A stretch of DNA of 64,000 nt from Geodermatophilaceae bacterium URHB0062. GTDB taxonomy: Bacteria > Actinomycetota > Actinomycetes > Mycobacteriales > Geodermatophilaceae. Positions 34,939 through 43,075 of the stretch are shown here, one piece after another. A program made the translations under genes and the position numbers. Location of the stretch: assembly GCA_000620185.1 (NCBI GenBank), contig JHVO01000012.1, forward strand, positions 164,571 to 228,570, given 5' to 3'. Positions within the stretch are counted from its first letter, which is position 1. Each line of letters opens with the position of its first letter. Under the pieces are notes generated by a model. It searched no databases and had not been told where the DNA came from. It was given only the letters and a program-made list of their open reading frames with translations.

Positions 34939-36231
34939 TCAGTTCAGGAGCGCGAGCAGCGCCTGGGGCGCCCGGTTCGCCTGCGCGAGCATCGCGGTGC
35001 CGGCCTGCACGAGGATCTGGTTGCGGGCGAACTGCATCGACTCCTGGGCGACGTCGGTGTCCCGGATGCGGCTCTCGGAGCCGATCAGGTTCTCCAGCGA
35101 GACGCCGAGCTGGTCGATGGTGTGCTCGAAACGGTTCTGCGCCGCTCCGAGCTGTCCGCGGGCGGCGGAGACGGTCGCGATGGCCGCGTCGATCGTGTCG
35201 ATGGCGTCGCGCGACGTCGCGAAGGTGGGCGTGGCGCGGGCGACGTCGGACGGCGACCCGCTCAGAGCCGTGCCCACCCCTGCGCTCCCGGGGTCGTCGG
35301 TGTACCCGGCGACCCCTTCGCGGATGTAGAGCTGCAGATGATCGGTGGCGGGCGGCGTCAGGAAGGGCCCGACGCCCAGCCCGAGGGCAGGGGCGGCCGC
35401 CGCGTTCAGCTGGGCCAGCAGGTCGTCGCTGTCGACGGTCCCGTCGCCGTCGGTGTCGGCCGTCGGGTCGTACCGGACGGATGTGAGGTCGAACGATCTG
35501 CCGCCGAAGGCCAGGACGCCGTCCAGCCCTTCGTAGGCCGACACGTCGTATCCGGGGCCGCTGAAGTCCGACGTGCCGGCCGGCTTCTGCCAGGTCAGGA
35601 TCGCCGGCGAGGTGTCGGTGGCGGCCGTCGACACCGACGCCTGTCCGGGACCGGGAAAGGTGGTTCCGGCGAGCGCCTGGTACCTGCCACCGTTCCTGGT
35701 GACGTCGATGCCGGTGAGACCGAGTCCCGCGGCGCTCATCGCGGTGCCGAGGGAGACGTCCAGCGTGTCCGCGGCGTCGGTGCCCACCTGGAAGGACGCG
35801 GAGAAGCTGCCGTCGAGGAGCTTCGTCCCGTTCCAGGCGGTGGTCCCGGCGATCCGGTCCAGTTCGTCCCTGAGCGTGCCCATCTCGGCCTGCAGGGTGG
35901 TCCGCGCCTCCGCGGGGAGCGCCCCGGTGTTGGCCGCCTGCACGGTGAGATCACGCATGCGCTGCAGGACGCTGTGCGTCTCGGCCAGCGCCCCTTCCGC
36001 GGTCTGGATCACGGAGATGCCGTCCTGCGCGTTGCGGACGGCGACCCGCAGGCCGCCGATCTTCGAGCGCAGGCCTTCGGAGATGGCGAGGCCGGCCGCG
36101 TCGTCGGCGGCGCGGTTGATCCGGTACCCCGACGAGAGCCGCTCGAGCGAGCTCGTCATGCGGCCGTCGTTGACCGCCAGCGAACGGTGGGCCTGCAGGG
36201 CTCCGATGTTGGTGCTGACCGTCAGGTTCAC
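34939..36231 (-). CDS. Second flagellin with an EF-hand-like loop
   Basis: 430 residues from the GTG at 36231 (AGGGAGGG upstream); an ATG at 36255 adds eight nonconserved residues. The D0/D1 ends are intact (TNIGALQAHRSLAV, LSSGYRINRAADDAAGLAI; ENLIGSESRIRDTDVAQE, AGTAMLAQANRAPQALL). The middle domain (about 170-340) is larger than in fliC and differs. It contains DTDGDGTVDSDDLL at residues 259-272, which fits the Ca-binding loop D-D-DG-D-D of EF-hand and dockerin proteins. It lies behind fliA and ahead of fliC. It may be a minor or calcium-stabilised filament subunit. Confidence 0.9.
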   Translation of the reverse strand: MNLTVSTNIGALQAHRSLAVNDGRMTSSLERLSSGYRINRAADDAAGLAISEGLRSKIGGLRVAVRNAQDGISVIQTAEGALAETHSVLQRMRDLTVQAANTGALPAEARTTLQAEMGTLRDELDRIAGTTAWNGTKLLDGSFSASFQVGTDAADTLDVSLGTAMSAAGLGLTGIDVTRNGGRYQALAGTTFPGPGQASVSTAATDTSPAILTWQKPAGTSDFSGPGYDVSAYEGLDGVLAFGGRSFDLTSVRYDPTADTDGDGTVDSDDLLAQLNAAAAPALGLGVGPFLTPPATDHLQLYIREGVAGYTDDPGSAGVGTALSGSPSDVARATPTFATSRDAIDTIDAAIATVSAARGQLGAAQNRFEHTIDQLGVSLENLIGSESRIRDTDVAQESMQFARNQILVQAGTAMLAQANRAPQALLALLN

Positions 36232-36352
36232 TCCACCCTCCCTCGGCGTGCCCATAGCGGGGCCGTCGCGCGCCCTCCCAACGGCGGTGTGCCGCCGATG
36301 TGAAGGCGAAGGGTGCCCCGGCGGAACGGGTGGGGCGGGTGTGACCGACGGG

Positions 36353-37372
36353 TCAGGCGGTGCGCGCCTTGGGCGGCTCCGGGACCTGCCAGGGGGTGCG
36401 CTGGCGGGGGAGGGGAGCCGGCGTCGCCGGCGCCCGGCGCGCCACGCGCTCGACGTAGCTCTTCTGCTGGTTGCGCGCCCGCACTCCGCCGTCCGCCGGC
36501 ACCTCCTTGCCCTCCCACAGTTCGCTCATCGCCGCGTGCAGCAGGGTGAGCGCCCGCGCACGCATCTGCGAGACGCGGGAGAGGGTCACCCCGAGGTCCT
36601 CCGCGATGTCGGTCAGTGATTCGTCACCGAAGAAATTTCGCTCGACGACCTCGTCCAGGCGGTCGGGCAGGGCCCGGATCGCGTCCTGGAGGTAGCGGGC
36701 CCGCTCACCCCGGAGGACGGCGCGCTCCGGTGACTCACCGGTGTCGGGGAGGTCGAGCGAGGTGCCCTCGGGGCCGGTCTCGGCATCGATGCTGATCATG
36801 ATCGCCCGGTGCACGTCGACCTGGAGGTGGTCGAGCTCGCTGCGCGGCACACCGAGGCTCGCGGCCAGCTCCTCCTTGGTCGGCGGCCGGCCGAGGCTGA
36901 TGGTGAGCGCGTCCGCCGCGGCGTCGGTCCGCCGGGCCGCGGCCCGGACCGACCGGCTGGCCCAGTCGCCCGAGCGCAGCTCGTCGAGCACCGCACCCTG
37001 CAGGCGGGCGAGCGCGTAGGTGGCGAAGGAGGCCCCGGCGGTCGGGTCGAACCGCCGGGCCACCTCGACGAGGGCCACGTGCGCGCAGGAGAGCAGGTCG
37101 TCGCGGCTGACGTGCCCGGGGAGGGAGATCCGGGCGGCGACCGCGTTGACGGCGAACGAGGCGAGTGCCAGGTGCTCGGTCACCAGTGCGTCGACCTCGG
37201 CCTGCGAACGGGCGTGCGGGGCTGCGGTGGTCTGCCCCGCGGGGGTGGTGCTCCGAGGGCGCTGTTCCTGGGCCGGCCGCTTCCACAACGGACGATCGGT
37301 CACCGAGGCGCTGGCTGGTCTCACGCCCTTCTTCTCGGCTGACCGGGAGCCCCTCGGCACCGCCCTCGGCAA
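36353..37372 (-). CDS. fliA: Flagellar sigma-28 factor (FliA/WhiG type)
   Basis: A sigma factor of group 3. Region 2 is at about residues 90-140 (DLLSCAHVALVEVARRFDPTAG, then TYALARLQGAVLDELRSGDW, with SVRAAAR), region 3 follows (GRPPTKEELAASLGV), and region 4 is at about 235-285 (ALPDRLDEVVERNFFG, ESLTDIAEDLGVTLSRVSQ). The ends are longer than usual: about 60 residues before region 2 and 50 basic, Pro-rich residues after region 4. The TTG at 37372 is the longest start; a GTG at 37303 is an alternative. It should recognise the TCAA-16-GCCGATGA promoters of this cluster. No flgM anti-sigma gene is in the window. Confidence 0.92.
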   Translation of the reverse strand: MPRAVPRGSRSAEKKGVRPASASVTDRPLWKRPAQEQRPRSTTPAGQTTAAPHARSQAEVDALVTEHLALASFAVNAVAARISLPGHVSRDDLLSCAHVALVEVARRFDPTAGASFATYALARLQGAVLDELRSGDWASRSVRAAARRTDAAADALTISLGRPPTKEELAASLGVPRSELDHLQVDVHRAIMISIDAETGPEGTSLDLPDTGESPERAVLRGERARYLQDAIRALPDRLDEVVERNFFGDESLTDIAEDLGVTLSRVSQMRARALTLLHAAMSELWEGKEVPADGGVRARNQQKSYVERVARRAPATPAPLPRQRTPWQVPEPPKARTA

Positions 37373-37412
37373 CTTTCCTGTCCAACTTGAGGGCGAACTT
37401 CGGCGCTTCGGC

Positions 37413-37440
37413 TTGAGCCCCTCCGGCGGCGTGCCGATGG
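37413..37440 (+). promoter_or_regulatory. Sigma-28-like promoter for the flgN-flgK-flgL-fliW unit
   Basis: Plus strand: TTGA within GGCTTGAGCC (37413-37416), 16 bases, GCCGATGG (37433-37440). The spacing fits the set; the -35 is one base away from TCAA. It lies about 70 bases before the flgN GTG and diverges from fliA. Confidence 0.55.
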
Positions 37441-37511
37441 CTGCTGCGACGAAGGATTCGCCAGGAGCAGGGACGGCCTGCCCGGCGAGACGACGGAAGG
37501 GCGGTGGACTC

Positions 37512-37997
37512 GTGGACTACCAGCACCTGTCGACGCTGCTGTGGCGGGAGCAGGAGCTCCTGGACCTCCTGCTGTTCAAGGCCGAGGAGAAGCAGTACCT
37601 GATCCTCACCGGCAAGACCCGGTGGCTGGCCCGTATCGCCCACGAGATCGAGGTGGTCCTCGACCAGCTCCGCACGCTGGAGGTGGAGCGGGCCGCGGCG
37701 ACCGAGGCGATCGCCGTCGGTCTGGGCATCGGCGCGAACCCCTCGCTCCGGCAGGTGGCCGACGCTGCGCCCGCGCCCTGGAACGACCTGTTCGCCAAGC
37801 ACCACGAGGCCCTGCTGGTGCTCGTCACCGACCTGCGGAGCCTGTCCGACACCAACCGCGGCCTCATCGAGGGCGGCCTCGCCGCCATCGGCGACGCGCT
37901 GCTGTCGGTCCGCCCGCCGTCGGCCGGCACCTACGGCTCCACCGGCCGCGCCGACGAGGGCTCGCACCGGGCCGTCACTCTGGACGGCGCACTGTGA
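37512..37997 (+). CDS. flgN: Flagellar chaperone FlgN
   Basis: A 161-residue helical protein with the FlgN-family pattern (HLSTLLWREQELLDLLLFKAEEK, LTGKTRWLARIAHEIE). FlgN keeps the hook-associated proteins FlgK and FlgL ready for export, and both follow directly. The GTG at 37512 is preferred; the frame is open further left but without conserved sequence. The stop overlaps the flgK GTG (GTGA). Confidence 0.88.
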   Translation: MDYQHLSTLLWREQELLDLLLFKAEEKQYLILTGKTRWLARIAHEIEVVLDQLRTLEVERAAATEAIAVGLGIGANPSLRQVADAAPAPWNDLFAKHHEALLVLVTDLRSLSDTNRGLIEGGLAAIGDALLSVRPPSAGTYGSTGRADEGSHRAVTLDGAL

Positions 37998-39412
37998 GCA
38001 GTTTCGCCACGCTCAACACGGCGCGGACGGCGCTCTGGGCGCAGCAGCGCGCCATCGACGTCACCGGGCAGAACATCGCCAACGTCAACACCGACGGCTA
38101 CTCGCGCCAGCGCGCCGAACTCCAGTCCATGGGCGGCAGCACGGTGCCGGCGTTCTTCTCGACGAGCAGCGGCATCGGCTCGGGCGTCGACGCCGCGAAG
38201 GTCGCCCGGATCCGGGACGCCTTCCTCGAGGGCCGCGCCCACCAGGAGTACGCCAACAACGCGCAGCTGACCGTGGAGAACGAGTCGTTCGACCTCGTGG
38301 AGCAGGCGTTCCGCGAGCCCGGCGACACCGGCGTCCAGAGCCTGCTGTCGAAGATGTGGGCCGGTTGGGGCGATGTCGCCAACCAGCCGCAGGACCTCGC
38401 CGCCCGCTCGCAGGTGCTGCAGCGGCTGGGCACGCTCGTCGGCGGACTGCACGCCGGTCAGGCGTCGCTCGACGCGCAGTGGACCCAGACCCGCGAGAAC
38501 CTCGACGTCGTCGTCAAGGACGTCAACGCCGCGGCCGCCTCGATCGCCGAGCTCAACCAGGCGATCAAGCGGGCGAACCTCGGCGGGCTGCCGGCCAACG
38601 AGCTCACCGACCGGCGCGACAGCCTGGTCATGAAGCTCGCGGAGAGCGTGGGCGCCACGATCCGACCGACCGAGGACGGCGTCGTGGACGTCATCGTCGC
38701 GGGGATCACGCTGGTCGCCGGTGGCAAGGCCAGCGAGATCAAGGCGGTCGGCAGCATCGACCCCGCCGACACCGCGACGGTGCCGCCGACCGATCCGCCG
38801 CGGATCGTGACCGCGACCGGCGGCTACGCCGTCCAGGTGGGCGGCAAGACGGCCGGGCAGCTCAACACCCTCAACACGATCATCCCGACCTACCGCAACA
38901 AGCTCGATGCGGTCGCCGTGGACCTGGCCGCCACGCTCAACGGTCAGCACACGGCGGGGTACGACCTGGCCGGCAACCCCGGGACGGCGATCCTCGACTC
39001 CTCGTCGGGCCCGATCACCGCCAAGTCGATCCGCGTCGCGATCACCGACCCGAAGCTGGTGGCCGCCTCCTCCGTGGCGCCGGGCACGGACGGGCCGGCA
39101 CTCGACAACGGGAACGCCGACAAGATCTCCCAGCTCCGGTTGTCCACGACCGGCGTGGACGCCAAGTACCGGCAGATGATCGTCGACCTCGGCGTCCAGG
39201 GAGCGGTCACGTCCCGCAACCTCGACATCCAGCAGGTCGTCACCCAGCAGGTCGACTCCGCCCGGGACGCGGTCGCCGGGGTCAACATCGACGAAGAGAT
39301 GACCAACATGCTCTCCTACCAGCACGCCTACTCGGCGGCGAGCCGCCTGGTCACGACGGTCGACGAGATGCTCGACCAGCTGATCAACCGCACCGGGCTC
39401 GTGGGGCGCTGA
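37994..39412 (+). CDS. flgK: Hook-associated protein 1 FlgK
   Basis: 472 residues. The N-terminus (SSFATLNTARTALWAQQRAIDVTGQNIANVNTDGYSRQ, with GQNIANVNT-GYSRQ diagnostic) and C-terminus (GVNIDEEMTNMLSYQHAYSAASR) are typical. FlgK forms the first ring of the hook-filament junction. The GTG overlaps the flgN stop. Confidence 0.95.
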   Translation: MSSFATLNTARTALWAQQRAIDVTGQNIANVNTDGYSRQRAELQSMGGSTVPAFFSTSSGIGSGVDAAKVARIRDAFLEGRAHQEYANNAQLTVENESFDLVEQAFREPGDTGVQSLLSKMWAGWGDVANQPQDLAARSQVLQRLGTLVGGLHAGQASLDAQWTQTRENLDVVVKDVNAAAASIAELNQAIKRANLGGLPANELTDRRDSLVMKLAESVGATIRPTEDGVVDVIVAGITLVAGGKASEIKAVGSIDPADTATVPPTDPPRIVTATGGYAVQVGGKTAGQLNTLNTIIPTYRNKLDAVAVDLAATLNGQHTAGYDLAGNPGTAILDSSSGPITAKSIRVAITDPKLVAASSVAPGTDGPALDNGNADKISQLRLSTTGVDAKYRQMIVDLGVQGAVTSRNLDIQQVVTQQVDSARDAVAGVNIDEEMTNMLSYQHAYSAASRLVTTVDEMLDQLINRTGLVGR

Positions 39413-39417
39413 CGACG

Positions 39418-40299
39418 ATGCGGATCACCCAGCGCGCCGTCGCGCTCACCAGCCTCCAGGGCCTCAACCGCAATCTCGACTCGGTCGCCAAGCTGCAGCA
39501 GCAGCTCACGTCGGGCAAGCAGATCAGCGCGCCGTCCGACTCGCCCACCGGCACCAACCGGGCCATGCAGACCCGCAACGACCAGGCCGCGGTCGACCAG
39601 CAGGCGCGCAACATCACCGACGCCCAGGCCTGGCTCGACCAGACCGGCTCCACGATGCAGTCGATGATCGCGCAGGTGCAGCGGGTCCGGGACCTGACCG
39701 TGCAGGGCATGAACACCGGCGCGTCGTCGGACCCCAGCCAGCAGGCGCTGGCGACCGAGGTGGCCTCGATCCGGGAGGGGCTCATCGCCCTGTCCAACGT
39801 CTCCGTCCAGGGCCGTCCCCTGTTCGGCGGGGTCACCTCGTCGGGCCAGGCCTACACGACCGCCGGCGCCTGGGCGGGCAACGCCGGGGCGCCGGTGATG
39901 CGCCGGGTCTCGGACACGGAGAGCATCCGCATCGACATCACCGGTCCGGAGGCGTTCGGCACGGCGCCGAGCGACCTGTTCAGCGTGGTCGACAACATCG
40001 CGACCGATCTGACCGCGAATCCGGCGGCGCTCGACGGGCACCTCACCGCCCTGGACGACGTCCTGAAGGGCATGCTCGCCGGCGTGGCCGACATCGGCTC
40101 GCGGGCGACCCGGGTCGACGGCCTGGCGCAGATCAACTCCGACCGGGCCCTGTCGCTCTCCTCGCAGCTGGCGGTCACCGAGGACATCGACATGCCGGAG
40201 ACGATCATGCGGCTGCAGATGCTGCAGGTCGGCTACCAGGCTGCACTGGCGGCCACGTCGAAGGCGATCCAGCCCTCGCTCCTGGACTACCTCCGCTGA
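39418..40299 (+). CDS. flgL: Hook-associated protein 3 FlgL
   Basis: A 293-residue flagellin-like protein (MRITQRAVALTSLQGLNRNLDSVAKLQQQLTSGKQI, in which RIT and LTSGK are the family points) ending in ETIMRLQMLQVGYQAALAA. FlgL forms the second ring of the hook-filament junction. It begins six bases after flgK and its stop overlaps the fliW start (TGATG). Confidence 0.95.
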   Translation: MRITQRAVALTSLQGLNRNLDSVAKLQQQLTSGKQISAPSDSPTGTNRAMQTRNDQAAVDQQARNITDAQAWLDQTGSTMQSMIAQVQRVRDLTVQGMNTGASSDPSQQALATEVASIREGLIALSNVSVQGRPLFGGVTSSGQAYTTAGAWAGNAGAPVMRRVSDTESIRIDITGPEAFGTAPSDLFSVVDNIATDLTANPAALDGHLTALDDVLKGMLAGVADIGSRATRVDGLAQINSDRALSLSSQLAVTEDIDMPETIMRLQMLQVGYQAALAATSKAIQPSLLDYLR

Positions 40300-40748
40300 T
40301 GAGCACCGACCTCATGGCGCCGTCCGCTGTCGCGGCACCGTCCAGGCGCCCGGCGACGCCGCCCGCCGTCCAGACGCTGACGCTGACCGAGTCGCTGCCC
40401 GGGTTCCCCGGTCACCGCGACTACGTGCTGGTGCCGGCCGACCCGGCCGCTGTGCTCTGCTGGCTGCAGTCGGTCACGCCGGAGGGGCCGCGCTTCCTGA
40501 CCGTGGCGGCCGCGGCGTACTTCCCCGAGTACGTGCCCGGCCTGCCGGCCTCGGCCCTCGTCGAGCTCGGCCTCGCCGACCCGACCGCTGCCCAGCTGTA
40601 CTGCCTGGTGACCGTGCCGGGCGGCGACGTCGCCGGCGCGACCGCCAACCTGCGGGCACCGCTGGTGGTCAACGGCGATACTCACCGGGCCCGCCAGGTC
40701 GTCCTGACCGACGGGCTGCATCCCATCAGGCGGCCCCTGCGCCGATAA
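40299..40748 (+). CDS. fliW: Flagellar assembly factor FliW
   Basis: A 149-residue protein with the FliW core (ESLPGFPGHRDYVLVP, ALVELGLADPTAAQLYCLVTV, ATANLRAPLVVNGDTHRARQVVL). FliW binds flagellin and, when free, binds CsrA and removes it from the flagellin mRNA. It is cotranscribed with flgL and lies 86 bases before csrA. Confidence 0.95.
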   Translation: MSTDLMAPSAVAAPSRRPATPPAVQTLTLTESLPGFPGHRDYVLVPADPAAVLCWLQSVTPEGPRFLTVAAAAYFPEYVPGLPASALVELGLADPTAAQLYCLVTVPGGDVAGATANLRAPLVVNGDTHRARQVVLTDGLHPIRRPLRR

Positions 40749-40756
40749 CGACTGAG

Positions 40757-40799
40757 GGGCAGCAGCTCAGCCGCTGCCCTCGTGCCCGGGAACGGGCAC
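40757..40799. terminator. Two hairpins between fliW and csrA
   Basis: GGGCAGC/GCTGCCC (40757-40779) and GTGCCCG/CGGGCAC (40782-40799) follow the fliW stop. They may weaken read-through into csrA or form its leader. No promoter match is seen between them and csrA. Confidence 0.5.
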
Positions 40800-40834
40800 T
40801 GCCACGGACGGCCAACACCCATGGAGGGGTACTC

Positions 40835-41134
40835 GTGCTCACACTCACCCGCAGCGTCGGCGAGACGATCCGCATCGGCGACGACATCGAGGTCCACGTC
40901 GTCGAGGTCCGAGGCGGCACCGTGCGCCTGGGCTTCAAGGCGCCCCGCGAAGTGACCATCCACCGCGAGGAGGTCTACCGGCAGATCGCCGAGGCGAACC
41001 TCCTCGCCGCGCAGGTGACCGCCGACAGCCTCGGCGCCCTCGCCGCCTTCGCCCCCTCGGCGAGCGCCGCCGAGGCGGTGGCCGGAGAACCGCCGGCACC
41101 GGCGACGCAGACAGCGGAGGACGCGTCGGCCTGA
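40835..41134 (+). CDS. csrA: Translational regulator CsrA
   Basis: A 99-residue protein. Residues 1-60 are CsrA (MLTLTRSVGETIRIGDDIEVHVVEV, then RLGFKAPREVTIHREEVY, with the RNA-binding Arg of REVTIHREEV). The usual length is 60-75; here about 35 Ala-rich residues are added. CsrA dimers bind GGA in hairpin loops and block ribosome access. GGAGGGG lies before the GTG, itself a possible autoregulatory site. Confidence 0.95.
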   Translation: MLTLTRSVGETIRIGDDIEVHVVEVRGGTVRLGFKAPREVTIHREEVYRQIAEANLLAAQVTADSLGALAAFAPSASAAEAVAGEPPAPATQTAEDASA

Positions 41135-41249
41135 CACAACTGGATGGCCGGTCGCGAGCCCGATTTGGCATTTCTTGTCTCGGTTCACTGCGCTGTGTCC
41201 AGCAGGTAATCGACACGGGCAAGAACTGCCGAAGCTCACCCCTCACAAC

Positions 41250-41315
41250 TGCGTAGGGCACGGCGAGTCTTGTGCCATGAGTTGGCCCTGCATGCGGCAA
41301 ATTTCTCCCTACGCA
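41250..41315. repeat. Inverted repeat before the 164-residue orphan gene
   Basis: TGCGTAGGG (41250-41258) and CCCTACGCA (41307-41315) form a 9-base inverted repeat 48 bases apart, in a less GC-rich stretch before the gene at 41336. It could be an operator pair or part of a leader structure; I found no similar repeat elsewhere in the window. Confidence 0.35.
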
Positions 41316-41335
41316 AGTGACAGGGGGCGATCACC

Positions 41336-41830
41336 ATGCAACGCAGTGCATCCAACGCACAGTCCGTGGACGGCCAGGGCGAGCCGGAGTCCGTGGTCGT
41401 CCACGTTCAGCTGCGGCCGCGCCGGGGCGCGACGAAGAAGTGCCTGGCCGCGCTCGCGGCGCTCGCCGCCGAGCACGAGGAGGTCTCCTTCGCCGTCTCC
41501 GGGCTGAGCAAGGACGACCGGATCGTGCGGGTCACCGTCGGCATCGACCTCGGCCCCCGCGCCGGCGTCGCCAAGTTCTCGCCCCAGGCGCAGGCGGCCT
41601 ACGCCTTCGTCAGCGCGATCTTCACGACCCTCTACGACCACATGCCGGTGTACACGGCCGAGCCCAGTGGTGCCGAGCGCGCCGCCGCCGCGGCGCTCCT
41701 CGAGCGTGCGGCCGGTGGCAGCGCCTTCCGCGGTGAGACGGCCGACGAGCTGGTCGCCGCGCTGCCCACCTCACCCTCCCCGATCCCGGCGCCGCGGCGG
41801 CCGGGGCCGGGTGAGCGCGTTCCGGCCTGA
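41336..41830 (+). CDS. Hypothetical protein, unknown
   Basis: 164 residues, soluble, with no signal peptide and one Cys. The centre (SVVVHVQLRPRRGATKKCLAALAALAA, here cut at CLAAL; then DRIVRVTVGIDLGPRAGVAK) looks like a small alpha/beta domain, and the end is Pro-rich. I do not recognise a family. It is preceded by an inverted repeat and followed after 73 bases by the sigma-like gene, with which it may be cotranscribed. Confidence 0.7.
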   Translation: MQRSASNAQSVDGQGEPESVVVHVQLRPRRGATKKCLAALAALAAEHEEVSFAVSGLSKDDRIVRVTVGIDLGPRAGVAKFSPQAQAAYAFVSAIFTTLYDHMPVYTAEPSGAERAAAAALLERAAGGSAFRGETADELVAALPTSPSPIPAPRRPGPGERVPA

Positions 41831-41903
41831 GGGCCTCCCGAGCGAACGTCCGGGCCTCACTTCCCCTGAGGTCCTCCTCTTCCCGTAGTGCCCAGGAGTT
41901 CCG

Positions 41904-43007
41904 GTGACCGATCTCGCCCCCTTCCCGACGTCATCCGCCACCACCGACCGCGCCCGTACCCGCCAGCCGCTCGTCTTCGGTGGGCTGCCCGAGGCGGAGG
42001 GGTGGGCGCTGGCGCCCATCACGCCCCGCGACCGGGTGCACTTCCGCGTCGACCACGAGCTGCCGCTCGACCAGTTCCGCGACGAACTGCCCGACGGCGT
42101 GACCGTCAGCTTCGACCAGGGCGAGGGCCTGTACCGCGTCGACGGTGCCCCGGGCTCGGCCTCGATGCTCGCCGAGTGGGTGCGCGCCTGCTGCGCCCGC
42201 TACGGCTGCACCACCGTGGGGCTGCGGGCGGAGACCGACGTCCGGCGCCGCGCTCCGCGTGACCTCCCGGCCGACTTCCTGGCCGATCTGTGCCGGCACT
42301 ACGGACCGGTCAGCCTCAAGCGCCTGCAGCGCAACATGAGCACGATCCGGCTGCACCTGCCCGACCCCGACGACCTCGGCCAGCAGGTCTACGAGTGGGT
42401 GCTCAAGGCGGTGAGCCAGTACGACGAGACCAAGGGCGTTCCCTTCGGGGCCTTCCTCGCCACCCAGCTGTCCAAGTGGGTCCACGACCTCGGGCGCAAC
42501 GCGCACGGCCGCACGGCCGCCGACACCGAGCACAAGCAGCAGAAGGCGATCGCGGCCTTCACCTCCGAGCACCAGCGCCGTCCCAGCGAGAAGGAGCTCG
42601 CCGCCTACATGGGGCAGAGCGTGGCGACCCTGCGGCGCAACAGCCAGACCGTGGCCACCCTCAACGGGCTGCGGAACCTGCAGTCCCTGGACGGCGGGCC
42701 GGACGCGACCGAGATCCTGCTGCCCGACTCGCACGAGGCGCCCGACGAGATCATGGGGGAGGCGGAGCAGACCCTGCTCTCGCACGCCCTCACCGCCGCC
42801 TGCGCCCCCGATCCGAGCGCGCGTCCGGACCAGCGTGCCGGTCAGCCCAACGTCCTGGGCTGGACGACCTGGTACCTGACCACCTGGGGCGGGGTGACCA
42901 AGACCCAGCTGTCGGCCGACCTGAACACCTCGGTGCGCAACATGAACGTCTACGCGGACCGGGTCGAGAAGGCGCTCAAGGAACGACTCGCCGAGCTCGC
43001 CGACTAG
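41904..43007 (+). CDS. Divergent sigma factor-like DNA-binding protein
   Basis: 367 residues. About 110 N-terminal residues match nothing I know. Residues about 155-205 resemble sigma region 2 (LGQQVYEWVLKAVSQYDETKG, FGAFLATQLSKWVHDLGRN). Residues about 230-250 resemble region 3 (RRPSEKELAAYMGQSVATLRR). The C-terminus (KTQLSADLNTSVRNMNVYADRVEKAL, split after SVRNM) could be a helix-turn-helix in place of region 4. GTG at 41904 with AGGAG upstream. It may be an alternative sigma factor or a sigma-derived activator; the weak region 4 leaves this open. Confidence 0.7.
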   Translation: MTDLAPFPTSSATTDRARTRQPLVFGGLPEAEGWALAPITPRDRVHFRVDHELPLDQFRDELPDGVTVSFDQGEGLYRVDGAPGSASMLAEWVRACCARYGCTTVGLRAETDVRRRAPRDLPADFLADLCRHYGPVSLKRLQRNMSTIRLHLPDPDDLGQQVYEWVLKAVSQYDETKGVPFGAFLATQLSKWVHDLGRNAHGRTAADTEHKQQKAIAAFTSEHQRRPSEKELAAYMGQSVATLRRNSQTVATLNGLRNLQSLDGGPDATEILLPDSHEAPDEIMGEAEQTLLSHALTAACAPDPSARPDQRAGQPNVLGWTTWYLTTWGGVTKTQLSADLNTSVRNMNVYADRVEKALKERLAELAD

Positions 43008-43040
43008 GACTGATCCTCCGGTGACGACAAGAACTTGTTG

Positions 43041-43068
43041 TTGTTCATCGATAAGAAATCGCTAGTCT
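43041..43068 (+). promoter_or_regulatory. Probable promoter of a leaderless DUF2975 transcript
   Basis: TTGTTC (43041-43046), 16 bases, TAGTCT (43063-43068). A start seven bases on falls on the ATG at 43076, which has no Shine-Dalgarno sequence. The stretch is unusually AT-rich and has small inverted repeats (ACAAG-AA-CTTGT, CGAT-AAGAA-ATCG) that could be operator sites for the XRE protein downstream. Confidence 0.45.
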
Positions 43069-43075
43069 TCGCGAC

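Noticed and set aside
36294..36301. GCCGATGT on the plus strand near the second flagellin
   Set aside because: It points the wrong way, has no -35 at the right distance, and is part of a small hairpin.
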